Below are positions 37,795-46,369 of a stretch of 56,199 bases of DNA, one piece after another. The notes beneath the pieces are model-generated. The model ran no database searches. It was not told the DNA's origin and saw only the letters and a program-made list of their open reading frames with translations. Position 1 is the stretch's first letter. Every line of letters begins with the position of its first letter. This DNA comes from Glaciihabitans sp. (GTDB taxonomy: Bacteria; Actinomycetota; Actinomycetes; Actinomycetales; Microbacteriaceae): positions 1 to 56,199 of the forward strand of contig JAODAO010000193.1 in the NCBI GenBank assembly GCA_025463465.1, read 5' to 3'. The translations under genes were made by a program, and so were the position numbers.

Positions 37795-37858
37795 GAGCGA
37801 GACATCCCCCAGCTCTGCGCTCTCGCACGTATCCCGGCATGCCGGGGGATGTTCGCTC
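37795..37858. terminator. Long inverted repeat with a competing inner hairpin
   Basis: On the minus strand GAGCGAACATCCCCC at the stop codon of the small upstream gene pairs with GGGGGATGTCTCGCTC with one bulge. An inner palindrome CCCGGCATGCCGGG (37833-37846) shares bases with the outer stem, so the two pairings compete. GTTTTC lies about 8 bases further. It may terminate the GT/small-gene transcript or attenuate the M20 gene. Confidence 0.6.
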
Positions 37859-38030
37859 AGGAGGACGGGTTCTGCCTGGTGGCGTATTCCATGATCGCGG
37901 CTGCGACGGAACGCAGCGGTTCATTGCGGGCGAGGGCGCCGGAGAGCATGGTCTGCAGTTGCCGGTTCTGCTCCGCGGTGAGTTCGGGGCTGCTGATCGA
38001 GTCGGTGACGGTGTCGTAGGTTATGCGCAT
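37857..38030 (-). CDS. Small protein of unknown function
   Basis: A 57-residue frame starting MRITYDTVTDSISSPELTAEQ and ending YATRQNPSS. It appears helical and acidic. It is placed 26 bp downstream of the GT2 gene at 38057 on the same strand, so it would be the last gene of the WcbI-GT operon. There is no strong ribosome site before the ATG at 38030. The ordered sequence and codon use support coding moderately; no family is recognised. Confidence 0.5.
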   Translation of the reverse strand: MRITYDTVTDSISSPELTAEQNRQLQTMLSGALARNEPLRSVAAAIMEYATRQNPSS

Positions 38031-38056
38031 AACGCGACCATACGTGCACCCGCGTT

Positions 38057-39394
38057 TTAGTCCCAGCCCCCCAGGTAGGCGGCGAGGGGCGGTTCGGCGG
38101 GCAGCTCCTGCACCCACGGTGCGGTTACCGTGTCGGTGCGGAAGAGGTCGTCGCGGTTCCAGCGCCGTGCCCGTGCCGCCGCGCGGCTCGATTCCACCCT
38201 GACCTGGGTGCTGTCTGGGGTGAACACGATGGCGCCGAGGCCATTGTTTCCCACCCGGTCGACGGCCGAGCGCAGGGTCTCGCCCGGGCCCTGACTCCCG
38301 GGCTCGTCGCGCACGCGAACGGCCGTGTTCACCCGCACCAGCACCCGCGCCGCGCCGCGGGCGTTCTGCGCGACGGCGGTCCCGGCGGGCACGATGCGCG
38401 CATCGGCGGCGAACGCGGAGACGACCTCCTCAGGCACCACCACGGTCGCCTGCGGCAGCACACGCAGGATCGAATCAACGCTGAGGAATGCCGCGGCGAC
38501 ACTGTGGGCGGATTCCAGGAGAACCACCACGTCGGCCACCCTCCCGCGAACGGCGAGGCCACTGGAGCCGGGCACCGCTATCCGGTCGGCCAGAGCCAGG
38601 GTCTCTCGGTTTTTCGCCGCCGCCCTTGCGCTGTTCCCACTGTCGCGGCCGGCCCAGTCCGGCCCGTTGTGCCAGGCGACCGCGCTGGGAACGTGGGCGA
38701 AGACCGCGCCGGCCAGCCATGCCCGGTTGGCCCAGTCCCAGTCCTCCCCGCCGTATTCAGCGAAGGTCTCGTCGAACCCACCGAGCTCGTCGAAGAAAGA
38801 TCGACTGCAGGCCAGCACCGCGCCGATGAGGTACCGGTAGGAGCGGCTGTCGGCCTCCAGCAGGTTGCCGCTGCGCTCGTAGGCTTCGTCCAGCCAGGCC
38901 GGGGCAGGAAGCGCCAGCGCTTCGGCATCCACGATGCCGGGCTTGTCGCTTCGGGAGAAGTCGGCGTGCCGGCGGCGCCCGACGGTCACCGCGTCCGCGG
39001 CGAGCGCTGGCAGGCGCGTCAAGTTGCGCACGTAATCCGGTTCCGGCGAGGTGTCGGCGTCGAGAAAACAGAGCAACTCCCCGACGGAGTGGGCGACCCC
39101 GAGATTGCGGGCCGCCGAGAGCCGGAAGCCGAGATCCTCCTGCTGCACCAGCAGGACACCGGCCGGAACCGTTGGGGTGACGGCGGACCCGTCATCCACC
39201 ACCACCACCTGCAGGCGGTCCCGTGGATAGTCCTGCTGCAGCAACGCGAGTAGCGTGCGGTCGAGTTCGAGCTGCTGGTTGTAGTGCACCACAATCACCG
39301 ACACCGTGGGTGCCTCGCTCGGCCACTGCCCGTCAAGCAGGTCCCAGCGGTTGCCGGGAATGCCGGCGCCGTTCAGCCCTGCACCGTTCACCAT
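38057..39394 (-). CDS. GT2 family glycosyltransferase
   Basis: A 445-residue GT-A enzyme. The N-terminal domain (TVSVIVVHYNQQLELDRTL) is followed by VVVDDGS, FLDADTSPEPDYV (the DXD metal site) and GYGGEDWDWANRAW-like text reading EYGGEDWDWANRAW, the galactosyltransferase-type C-terminal block. The C-terminal 150 residues have no clear family. The ATG at 39394 overlaps the stop of the next upstream gene, so translation is coupled. It is the third gene in the minus-strand operon after WcbI and a GT4-like gene. The sugar and acceptor are unknown. Confidence 0.9.
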   Translation of the reverse strand: MVNGAGLNGAGIPGNRWDLLDGQWPSEAPTVSVIVVHYNQQLELDRTLLALLQQDYPRDRLQVVVVDDGSAVTPTVPAGVLLVQQEDLGFRLSAARNLGVAHSVGELLCFLDADTSPEPDYVRNLTRLPALAADAVTVGRRRHADFSRSDKPGIVDAEALALPAPAWLDEAYERSGNLLEADSRSYRYLIGAVLACSRSFFDELGGFDETFAEYGGEDWDWANRAWLAGAVFAHVPSAVAWHNGPDWAGRDSGNSARAAAKNRETLALADRIAVPGSSGLAVRGRVADVVVLLESAHSVAAAFLSVDSILRVLPQATVVVPEEVVSAFAADARIVPAGTAVAQNARGAARVLVRVNTAVRVRDEPGSQGPGETLRSAVDRVGNNGLGAIVFTPDSTQVRVESSRAAARARRWNRDDLFRTDTVTAPWVQELPAEPPLAAYLGGWD

Positions 39395-40401
39395 GCGAGG
39401 GTGCCCCACCAGCGCAGGTACCTTTCTGCGACCTCGGGGGTGTTGGGGCCGGTGCTGGCATTGGCGTCGAGCCACGTCGAGGCGGGGTCCGCCAGCGCGG
39501 TCGCGATCGATTCGGCGAGGGTGGATGTGTCATACAGGGTGACGGTGCCGGGCCGCAGCGTCGACATCTCGCGGGAGTAGCGGGTGTTGGGTACCAGCGG
39601 GCGGCGGCCGGCGGAGATCCAGGTCGCCAGCGAACCGGACGCTGAGACGTGCTGGTGGGCGGCGAGGGGAACCCCGGCGCGGCGGCAGCGTTCCACCAGT
39701 TCTGCGTCATCGAGGAACCCCGTTGCGCTGAAGAGCACGCCCCGCGATTCGGCATAGTTGTGCAGGTCGACGAGGTCGCCCTCGTGGCCGGGCGACGCCC
39801 TGCCGAGGGCAACAACGGCGGGCCGCTGCCCGGTGATCACCGCCACGGCGTCGAGGGCGTCGCTGTGCCCCTTGCCGGGATAAACGAATCCGACCAGCGC
39901 GACGGCGCCGTCGAGTTGCCCGGCCGGCCCGTGCGTGTCTGACGAGTTGTGCCCATCGTGGATGTCCACGGGAAGGGGGATGACTTCGACCGTCACGGTT
40001 TCGCTGACGTATTCGGCGAGCAACTGGGCCTCGTGTTCGCTGTTGCAGGCCACCCCGGTGGACGCCGCCACCACCCGGGCGTAACAGTCGATGCGCCTGG
40101 CGAGATTTCTAGCGCCGTCGGAGGCCTGCGGCAGGTCGTGCAGGGTGACGGACACGGAGGTGACCCCGGCGAGGCGGGTGAACGTGTCGGCGGCGTCCTC
40201 CGGGCTGCTCCCCCACATCCGATCGGTGAAGTGGACGTGCACCCGGGCGGGAGGATCAGCCAGGCATTCTGCGAGGCTCAGCTGGACGGTCACGCCGGTC
40301 GCCCGGTCAACCGCGTCGGCTACCTGCCTGGCGTAGCGGGCGACACCGTGCTGGGGGTCGCCGAGTTGCACCTGCGCCGGCGGGGCGCTCGCGGCCGTCA
40401 C
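39388..40401 (-). CDS. GT4-like glycosyltransferase
   Basis: A 337-residue putative GT-B enzyme. The N-terminal part contains HGVARYARQVADAV, recalling GT4 nucleotide-sugar glycosyltransferases, and the C-terminal half shows GFVYPGKGHSDAL and AAHQHVSASGSLATWISAG, in place of the usual E-x7-E motif. The divergent motif means donor specificity cannot be guessed. It overlaps the WcbI gene by four bases upstream and the GT2 gene by seven bases downstream, so it is part of one tight operon. Confidence 0.8.
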   Translation of the reverse strand: MTAASAPPAQVQLGDPQHGVARYARQVADAVDRATGVTVQLSLAECLADPPARVHVHFTDRMWGSSPEDAADTFTRLAGVTSVSVTLHDLPQASDGARNLARRIDCYARVVAASTGVACNSEHEAQLLAEYVSETVTVEVIPLPVDIHDGHNSSDTHGPAGQLDGAVALVGFVYPGKGHSDALDAVAVITGQRPAVVALGRASPGHEGDLVDLHNYAESRGVLFSATGFLDDAELVERCRRAGVPLAAHQHVSASGSLATWISAGRRPLVPNTRYSREMSTLRPGTVTLYDTSTLAESIATALADPASTWLDANASTGPNTPEVAERYLRWWGTLAW

Positions 40402-41330
40402 GGCAGCAGCCCCAGCACGTCGAGCGCGGCCCGGTGCCTGGTGATGCCGGCCTCAACCACCTCGGGGTTGTCCGCGTACCACCGCAGATGTGCGTCCCGC
40501 ACCTCGGCCGTCGACACCGTGCTCTCACCGACTAGCCACTCGCCGACGGCTGCGGTGTCCAGGTTGTACGCGTCCACGACGGCCTGCTCCCGGGGAGCGT
40601 GGATCGAGTTGAGCAGCTCGCGACCGGGATCAACAGAGTGGTCTCCAAGATCGAGCATCCCGCGCAGCCGCGCCGCAATTGCGCTCCAGACGGCGTTGCC
40701 AGGATGGTTGATAGTGCGCATCAGGCTGAACGTGGGTGCCTCGAACAGGTCGGACACGGTCACGGTGGTTGCACCCTGCTCCCGCTTGCGCAGCTCATTG
40801 ACCGACATGTCCCCGATCCTACGGACGATCTCGCGGGTGAGTGTCGGCTGGCTTCGGGTGACGCCGGCCAGGCGGTCGGCGGCCTCGGCCACGATCCGCA
40901 GGTCGTGGTACGGCACCACCGGGGGCACCAGTGACAGGTCACTCGGGGGTCGGATGATGGCCTGGGTCGGATAGAGCCCGGCGAAGCGCACCACCGGCAC
41001 CAGCGCGGTGCGGCCGGTGGGATGCAGGCGGGCCGCCAGCTCACTGCTGCCGAGCGGCAGGCCATGGTAGCCGTCGCGGATGGGCTGGGAGATGAGGGTG
41101 GTCACCCGGGGAAGCAGCCGCTCGAGGTGGGGCATGTCCTCCGCCGTGATTTCGTGCACCGGCGGGATACGCACGGTGAAGAAATCGGGCCCGTGGAGCA
41201 TGATCCTGAGGCTCTCTGCCTGACAGTTTCCTACAACAATGCCGAGATTTCCCGATGGGGTTTCTGACAGCCCGTAGAAATGTGCAAAATGAATCATACG
41301 ACCGGTTGCTGGGGATGATGTGCCGGTCAT
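40398..41330 (-). CDS. WcbI family polysaccharide biosynthesis protein
   Basis: A 310-residue protein with the WcbI signature GIVVGNCQAESLRIML near residue 29. WcbI from Burkholderia capsule loci resembles an SGNH-like fold that binds coenzyme A and is thought to act on capsule glycans, perhaps as an acetyltransferase; the exact reaction is not settled. The ATG at 41330 has an AAAGG site upstream. It is the first gene of the minus operon and is divergent from the glycosyltransferase operon starting at 41415, with a shared promoter region of 84 bp. Confidence 0.82.
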   Translation of the reverse strand: MTGTSSPATGRMIHFAHFYGLSETPSGNLGIVVGNCQAESLRIMLHGPDFFTVRIPPVHEITAEDMPHLERLLPRVTTLISQPIRDGYHGLPLGSSELAARLHPTGRTALVPVVRFAGLYPTQAIIRPPSDLSLVPPVVPYHDLRIVAEAADRLAGVTRSQPTLTREIVRRIGDMSVNELRKREQGATTVTVSDLFEAPTFSLMRTINHPGNAVWSAIAARLRGMLDLGDHSVDPGRELLNSIHAPREQAVVDAYNLDTAAVGEWLVGESTVSTAEVRDAHLRWYADNPEVVEAGITRHRAALDVLGLLP

Positions 41331-41349
41331 ATCCACCTTTCTTTCTTCA

Positions 41350-41355
41350 TACAAT
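41350..41355 (+). promoter_or_regulatory. Possible -10 box for the plus-strand glycosyltransferase operon
   Basis: TACAAT lies 60 bp before the start at 41415 in an AT-rich patch of the divergent region, but no matching -35 element is seen at 17-18 bp. The reverse complement also offers TATTGT for the minus operon. Confidence 0.3.
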
Positions 41356-41414
41356 AAACCTGACGCGGCCCAGGGGCAGAGCACGCTTCGCAAACTAGAC
41401 GGAGGGCACCTGCC

Positions 41415-43721
41415 ATGGCTACAGAGCGTCCAGCCGCAATCCGGGTCGCCTCGATTCCCGCAGGCCACCCCTACATTCGTCATCTGCTTCCGGTGAATGA
41501 TTCCGCAACCGCGGGTGATTCCGCGAGCGTTGTGTACCTCGCCGACCCGCTGCCCGACCCCGCAGAACCCGCGCGCTGGTGGCCGCCGGTGATGCTCGAT
41601 GCCGCGTGGGTTCGTGCGAACGCGGACCGCTTCGACGTTATGCACCTGCATTTTGGGGCAGAGTCCTACTCGATCGCCCACCTGCGTGAACTCCTCGACG
41701 CGCTCGAGGAGGTGCGCCGCCCGTTCGTCTACACCGTGCACGACCTGGCCAACCCGCAGCTGGCCGACCAGGCAGCGCACGAGGCCCAGCTGGATCTTCT
41801 GGTGCCCCGCGCCGCGGCCGTGATCACCCTCACCGAGGGCGCCGCCGCCGAGATCAACACCCGCTGGAACCGGCGGGCCACGGTGATCGGCCACCCCCAC
41901 CTGTTGCCCCTTGACGCCGACTTTCCCGAGGTGGCAGAGATCACCGCCGGGTCGCCCCGGGTGGTTGGAATGCACCTGCGCGACCTTCGCCCGAACATCG
42001 ACGCCGTGCGAGCGACAGCGACCCTGCTGGCTGCCGTCACCCTGCTGCGCACCGCCGGCAGCAATGTCATCGCCCGCATCGACGTCAACGCCTCCGTGAG
42101 AGACACCGCCGTGCGTGACCGGGTGCGCGAGCTGTGTGCCGCTGATCCGAGCGCGCAGCTGGTGGAACACCCGCGCTACAGCGATGACGAACTCGCCGAC
42201 TCCCTCGCCGCCCTCGACGTTGCCGTTCTGCCCTACCTGCACGGCACCCATTCCGGCTGGGTGGAGCTGTGCTTCGACCTCGCGGTCAACGTGGTGGGCC
42301 CCCGCGTCGGTTACGCCGCCGAGCAGCACACCGACCCCGGATTCTTCACCCCGTTCGACGCGGGCGACGCCCCGTCCCTCGCGCGCGCGCTCGCGCACGC
42401 GCTCGAGCTGGCAAACGACGGAGCACCCGGGCAGGCTCCCCTGGTGTCCCCCGACCGCCGCAGCATACAAATTTCCCGACGTGCCGGGCGCATCACCCAG
42501 CGCAACGCGATCGCCGCTGCCCACCTGGCCGTGTACCGGGCGGTACGCGAGGCCACCCCGCCGGCGCTGCGCATCGCGGTAATTGCCCCACTGCGTTACC
42601 CCATCGCGGAGCCGCACGCCGGTGGCCTGGAATCGTCCGTCTGGAACCAGGTGCTGTCGCTGCGCCAGCGCGGCCATGAGGTGGTGCTCTGCGCCCCGGA
42701 CGGCTCCGACTTCCTCGACACGAGCCCGGAACAGTTTGTGCTCCCGTCCCTGGCCTGGCAGCCAGGAGAGTATGCCACAGACAGCAGTTACCCGGCCGGT
42801 TACCTCGACCACGCGCTACCCGCCCTCGAACGCGCCCTCGCCTTCATCTCCGACTCCCCCGGACGCTTCGACATCGTGGACAACCACTCCCTGAACGGTG
42901 AGCCACTGGCCTGGGCGGACCGGGTCGGGGTTCCGATGATCTCGACCCTGCACACCCCCACCCTCCCGGCACTGCTTGACGCCCACGACCTCACCTCCAG
43001 CCCACGCAGCCACTTCCTGGCCGTGAGCGAGCACACCGCCTCGGAGTGGGCCGCCGAGGGAATCCACTCCACCGTCCTGCCCAATGCCATCAACACCGAC
43101 CGCTGGAGTTATGGTCCCGGCGGCGACGACCTCGTCTGGTTCGGACGCATCGTCCCGGAAAAGGGCGCCCACCTCGCCCTCGAAGCGGCACGCCTCGCGG
43201 GGATGCGCATCGTGCTGGCCGGCCGCGTCGGCGACGCCAGCTACTTCGCCGAGGAAATTGAACCGCTGCTCGGCCCCACCGCCGAGTACATCGGCCCGCT
43301 CGACCAGTCCGAACTGACCGCACTCGTCGGACGCAGCGCCTGCGCGCTCGTCACCCCGGTCTGGGAAGAACCCTTCGGGCTGGTCATCGCCGAGGCCATG
43401 GCCACCGGCACCCCCGTCGCCGCGTTCAACTCCGGTGGGGTCGCCGAGGTCGTCGGCTCCTCCCCCGGCACCGCCCTGGTCGCCCCGGGGGACGCCGCGG
43501 CACTCGCCGCCGCGGTGCTCGGGCTGGTCGCCGCGACCGGCGCCGACCCCACGCTGCGCGAGCGTATCCGCGCCTCCGCGGTGGAACGGTTCTCCCTGGG
43601 CACCCGTGCCCGCAACCTCGAGACCATCTACCGCACCCTCATCGCCAACGCCACATCCACCAGCACCGCCACCGGCACATCCACCAGCCCCTCAGCCAGC
43701 ACAGCGGACTCCCGCCGGTGA
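41415..43721 (+). CDS. Tandem glycosyltransferase (two GT-B units)
   Basis: A 768-residue protein that contains two GT4/GT-B-like units. The first (about 1-370) includes DVMHLHFGAESYSIAHLREL and TVHDLANPQLADQ, then GMHLRDLRPN. The second (about 385-735) begins RIAVIAPLRYPIAEPHAGG and has SEHTASEW and GRIVPEKGAHLAL, with WEEPFGLVIAEAMATG as the E-x7-E block. The first unit lacks an equally clear acidic block and may be non-catalytic. The C-terminus is a Thr/Ser-rich tail (about 745-768). The ATG has GGAGGG nine bases upstream. It overlaps the next gene by four bases. Confidence 0.87.
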   Translation: MATERPAAIRVASIPAGHPYIRHLLPVNDSATAGDSASVVYLADPLPDPAEPARWWPPVMLDAAWVRANADRFDVMHLHFGAESYSIAHLRELLDALEEVRRPFVYTVHDLANPQLADQAAHEAQLDLLVPRAAAVITLTEGAAAEINTRWNRRATVIGHPHLLPLDADFPEVAEITAGSPRVVGMHLRDLRPNIDAVRATATLLAAVTLLRTAGSNVIARIDVNASVRDTAVRDRVRELCAADPSAQLVEHPRYSDDELADSLAALDVAVLPYLHGTHSGWVELCFDLAVNVVGPRVGYAAEQHTDPGFFTPFDAGDAPSLARALAHALELANDGAPGQAPLVSPDRRSIQISRRAGRITQRNAIAAAHLAVYRAVREATPPALRIAVIAPLRYPIAEPHAGGLESSVWNQVLSLRQRGHEVVLCAPDGSDFLDTSPEQFVLPSLAWQPGEYATDSSYPAGYLDHALPALERALAFISDSPGRFDIVDNHSLNGEPLAWADRVGVPMISTLHTPTLPALLDAHDLTSSPRSHFLAVSEHTASEWAAEGIHSTVLPNAINTDRWSYGPGGDDLVWFGRIVPEKGAHLALEAARLAGMRIVLAGRVGDASYFAEEIEPLLGPTAEYIGPLDQSELTALVGRSACALVTPVWEEPFGLVIAEAMATGTPVAAFNSGGVAEVVGSSPGTALVAPGDAAALAAAVLGLVAATGADPTLRERIRASAVERFSLGTRARNLETIYRTLIANATSTSTATGTSTSPSASTADSRR

Positions 43722-44758
43722 GGCCGCTCGTCGGTTGGTACATCCACCATCACGGCGCCGGCCACCTCACCCGGTTCCTCGCCGTGCGCCCGCACCTGGA
43801 CGCCGACGTTGTGGTGTTCAGCTCGATGGCCGAGCCGAGCAGCCTGCCGGCATCCACCACGTGGGTTTCGCTCCCCCGCGACGACGAGCCGACGGAGCAG
43901 CCGGACGGCACACTGCTGCACCCCCGCGACGCCTCCCCCACGATGCGCGGCCTGCTGCACTGGGCGCCTCTTCGCCACCCCGGCCACACCAACCGGCTCG
44001 CCCAGATCGCCACCCACATCGGCGCCCACACGTTCGCCGCGTTTGTGGTGGATGTCTCCGCCGAGGTCGCTGTGCTTGTAAGACTGCTCGGTGTTCCGCC
44101 CATCCTGATGGCGCAGCCCGGGGAACGCACAGACGAGCCCCATCGCCTCGCCTACACGGCGGCCGAGCTCGTCATCGCCCCGTGGCCGGAGGGCGCGCAT
44201 TCCTCCCGCGAGCTGAGGCAGCTCGCCGACCGGGTGACCTACGTCGGCGGCATCAGCCGGTTCGAAGGCCGGGCGACGCCCACAGCGGACCGCAGTGGTG
44301 TCCTGTTCCTCGGCGGTGGCGGGGCCGTGGATACGGCGAGGATCAGCGCGTCGCTCGACGACGCCGCCCTGGCCGTGCCGAACACCCCGTGGACGGCGCT
44401 CGGCATCAGCGGCACCGACCACTTCGACGGCACCCCGTGGACCGCTGACCCGTGGCCGCAGCTCACCGCCGCGGAGATCGTGGTGTCCTGGGCCGGCCAG
44501 AACAGCATCGCCGACCTCGCCGCCGCCGGGGCACGCGCCGTGATCATCCCGCAGTCCCGCCCGTTCCAGGAACAGGTCGCCACCGGCCGCACCCTGTCCA
44601 GGATCGGACTGGCGACCGTGCTCACCAGCTGGCCGGCGGCCTCGGAATGGCCATCGGTGATCGAACGTGCCCGCGGCCTGACACCGCGGTGGGGCCAGTG
44701 GGAGGTCGATGGCGCGGCCGCGCGGGCGGCCGCCGCGATAGAGGAGGTAGCCCGGTGA
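43718..44758 (+). CDS. MurG-like GT-B glycosyltransferase
   Basis: A 346-residue protein beginning LVGWYIHHHGAGHLTRFLAV, a GHxxR-type acceptor/nucleotide loop, and having SWAGQNSIADLAAAGARAV then IPQSRPFQEQ near the C-terminus, like MurG/GT28 family members. The GTG at 43718 overlaps the previous stop by four bases, and its stop overlaps the next GTG. A soluble or peripheral enzyme is expected. The donor is unknown. Confidence 0.85.
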   Translation: MRPLVGWYIHHHGAGHLTRFLAVRPHLDADVVVFSSMAEPSSLPASTTWVSLPRDDEPTEQPDGTLLHPRDASPTMRGLLHWAPLRHPGHTNRLAQIATHIGAHTFAAFVVDVSAEVAVLVRLLGVPPILMAQPGERTDEPHRLAYTAAELVIAPWPEGAHSSRELRQLADRVTYVGGISRFEGRATPTADRSGVLFLGGGGAVDTARISASLDDAALAVPNTPWTALGISGTDHFDGTPWTADPWPQLTAAEIVVSWAGQNSIADLAAAGARAVIIPQSRPFQEQVATGRTLSRIGLATVLTSWPAASEWPSVIERARGLTPRWGQWEVDGAAARAAAAIEEVAR

Positions 44759-45600
44759 CCGCACAAACCACGCGGCCACGCACCGCCGTAATCTCGCTGT
44801 GCTCAACCGCACGGCTGCCGCACCTGCTGAACCAGGTGAACAGCGTCCGCCGCATCGATGCTGAGCTGCCTTACGTGGTGGTGTGGCTCGACGACAACCC
44901 CTCGCCACAGCTCGACGGTGTGCACGTTGTGCGGGTGCCACCCACCTCCTCCGGCTGGCAGCTGGCGCGCGGCCGCAACGTGGGCGCCAACGCCGCGATC
45001 GACCTCGGCGCCGAGCAGCTCGTCTTCCTGGATGCCGACTGCGTGGCCGGGCCGGAACTGCTGGCCCGTTACAACGATGCCGCGATTGCCCACCCCGGAT
45101 CGATCCTCTGTGGGCCGGTGACCTACCTGCCCGAGGACACCCCGGCGGGCAGCATCGTCGACTTCGAGGCCGTCACCCGGCCACACGCCGCCCGTCCAGC
45201 ACCACCGGCCGGCGCGACCGAGGTGGCGGACGCAGACCAGTACCCGCTGTTCTGGTCGCTGTCGTTCGCCCTGTCCGCCGACACCTGGCGACGGCTCGGC
45301 GGGTTCCACGAGGAGTACCTGGGTTACGGTGGCGAGGACACCGACTTCGCCTTCTCGGCCCGGCAGCTCAACATCCCCCTGGTATGGGTGGGCGGTGCCC
45401 ACGCCTATCACCAGTACCACCCGACCAGCTCGCCACCGTGGCAGCACCTCGACGACATCCTGCGCAATGGTGCGCTGTTCGCCGGCCGCTGGGGGCAGTG
45501 GCCGATGCTCGGCTGGCTGCAGGCGTTCGAGGCGGCGGGCGCCGTCACCCAGAGCGGCGACGGCTGGGTGCGCACTGCCACCTCCGACGCGGCGCTCTAA
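44755..45600 (+). CDS. GT2 family glycosyltransferase
   Basis: A 281-residue GT-A enzyme with ARGRNVGANAAIDLG, VFLDADCVAGPEL (the DXD site) and GYGGEDTDFAFSARQ, a galactosyltransferase-type C-terminal block as in the 38057 gene. There is no transmembrane segment. The GTG at 44755 overlaps the preceding stop, so it is chosen over the upstream frame. A terminator follows at about 45620. It is the last gene of the three-gene plus operon. Confidence 0.9.
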   Translation: MTAQTTRPRTAVISLCSTARLPHLLNQVNSVRRIDAELPYVVVWLDDNPSPQLDGVHVVRVPPTSSGWQLARGRNVGANAAIDLGAEQLVFLDADCVAGPELLARYNDAAIAHPGSILCGPVTYLPEDTPAGSIVDFEAVTRPHAARPAPPAGATEVADADQYPLFWSLSFALSADTWRRLGGFHEEYLGYGGEDTDFAFSARQLNIPLVWVGGAHAYHQYHPTSSPPWQHLDDILRNGALFAGRWGQWPMLGWLQAFEAAGAVTQSGDGWVRTATSDAAL

Positions 45601-45619
45601 CCAGCCAGCGCACAAAAAA

Positions 45620-45645
45620 GACCCAGCCGGTCACCCGGCTGGGTC
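45620..45645. terminator. Bidirectional Rho-independent terminator
   Basis: Eleven-base perfect arms GACCCAGCCGG and CCGGCTGGGTC. The minus-strand side is followed by a run of six T residues and the plus-strand side by AATTT. It separates the glycosyltransferase operon and the convergent hxlA gene. Confidence 0.88.
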
Positions 45646-45675
45646 AATTTGTGTGGTGCTGGTGTGTGTTGCTGG

Positions 45676-46299
45676 TTAGACGATCGCGGCGCGCAGCTCT
45701 GCGGCGGCGGCGGCGGGGTCAGCGGCGCTGTAGATGGCGCCACCGGCAACGGCGACGGCCGCGCCCGACTTCTGCACGTCCGCGATGGTGGCGATCTTGA
45801 CACCACCGGCGACGGAGAACATAACACCGGACTCGGTGCCGGCGGTCAACAGCGTGCCGAAAGTGAAGCCTTCTTCAACCTGCTCGTCGAGACCGGCGTG
45901 CATCTCGACGAACTCGGCGCCGAGTGCGATAACTTCCTTGGCACGGGCGGCCTTGTCGGAGACACCGATCAGGTCAACAACGATTCCCTTGCCGTGGGCC
46001 TTGGCGGCCTTGACGGCTCCGGCGATGGTGCTGTCACCGGCGGTGCCGAGGACGGTGACGAGGTCGGCGCCTGCCTTGAACGCGATGTCGGCTTCGAGCT
46101 CGCCGGCGTCCATGGTCTTGAGGTCGGCGAAAACGATCTTGTCGGGGTGCGCGTTTTTGATCGCGGTGACGGCGCGGAGGCCCTCTGCCTTGATCAGGGG
46201 GGTGCCGAGCTCGATGATGTCGACGTACTGGGCGACCTTGCCGGCCAGGGCGAGGGCGTCTTCGGTGGTCAGTACGTCCATGGCTACCTGGAGCTTCAT
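45676..46299 (-). CDS. hxlA: 3-hexulose-6-phosphate synthase
   Basis: The enzyme condenses formaldehyde with ribulose 5-phosphate in the ribulose monophosphate pathway, serving formaldehyde detoxification or C1 assimilation. The 207-residue protein has the OMP-decarboxylase-like barrel with MKLQVAMDVLTTEDALAL, then IVFADLKTMDAGELEAD (catalytic D-x-K-x2-D) and SVAGGVKIATI (phosphate site). The ATG at 46299 is the family start; the frame extends further without conservation. It is 70 bp downstream of the isomerase gene and is probably cotranscribed. The terminator at 45620-45645 ends the operon. Confidence 0.95.
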   Translation of the reverse strand: MKLQVAMDVLTTEDALALAGKVAQYVDIIELGTPLIKAEGLRAVTAIKNAHPDKIVFADLKTMDAGELEADIAFKAGADLVTVLGTAGDSTIAGAVKAAKAHGKGIVVDLIGVSDKAARAKEVIALGAEFVEMHAGLDEQVEEGFTFGTLLTAGTESGVMFSVAGGVKIATIADVQKSGAAVAVAGGAIYSAADPAAAAAELRAAIV

Positions 46300-46369
46300 G
46301 ATTTCTGCTTTCTTTTGGGGTGTGGTGACGAGGAGATGAGAGAAGGAGTTGAGGGGGATGCCGGCTGAC

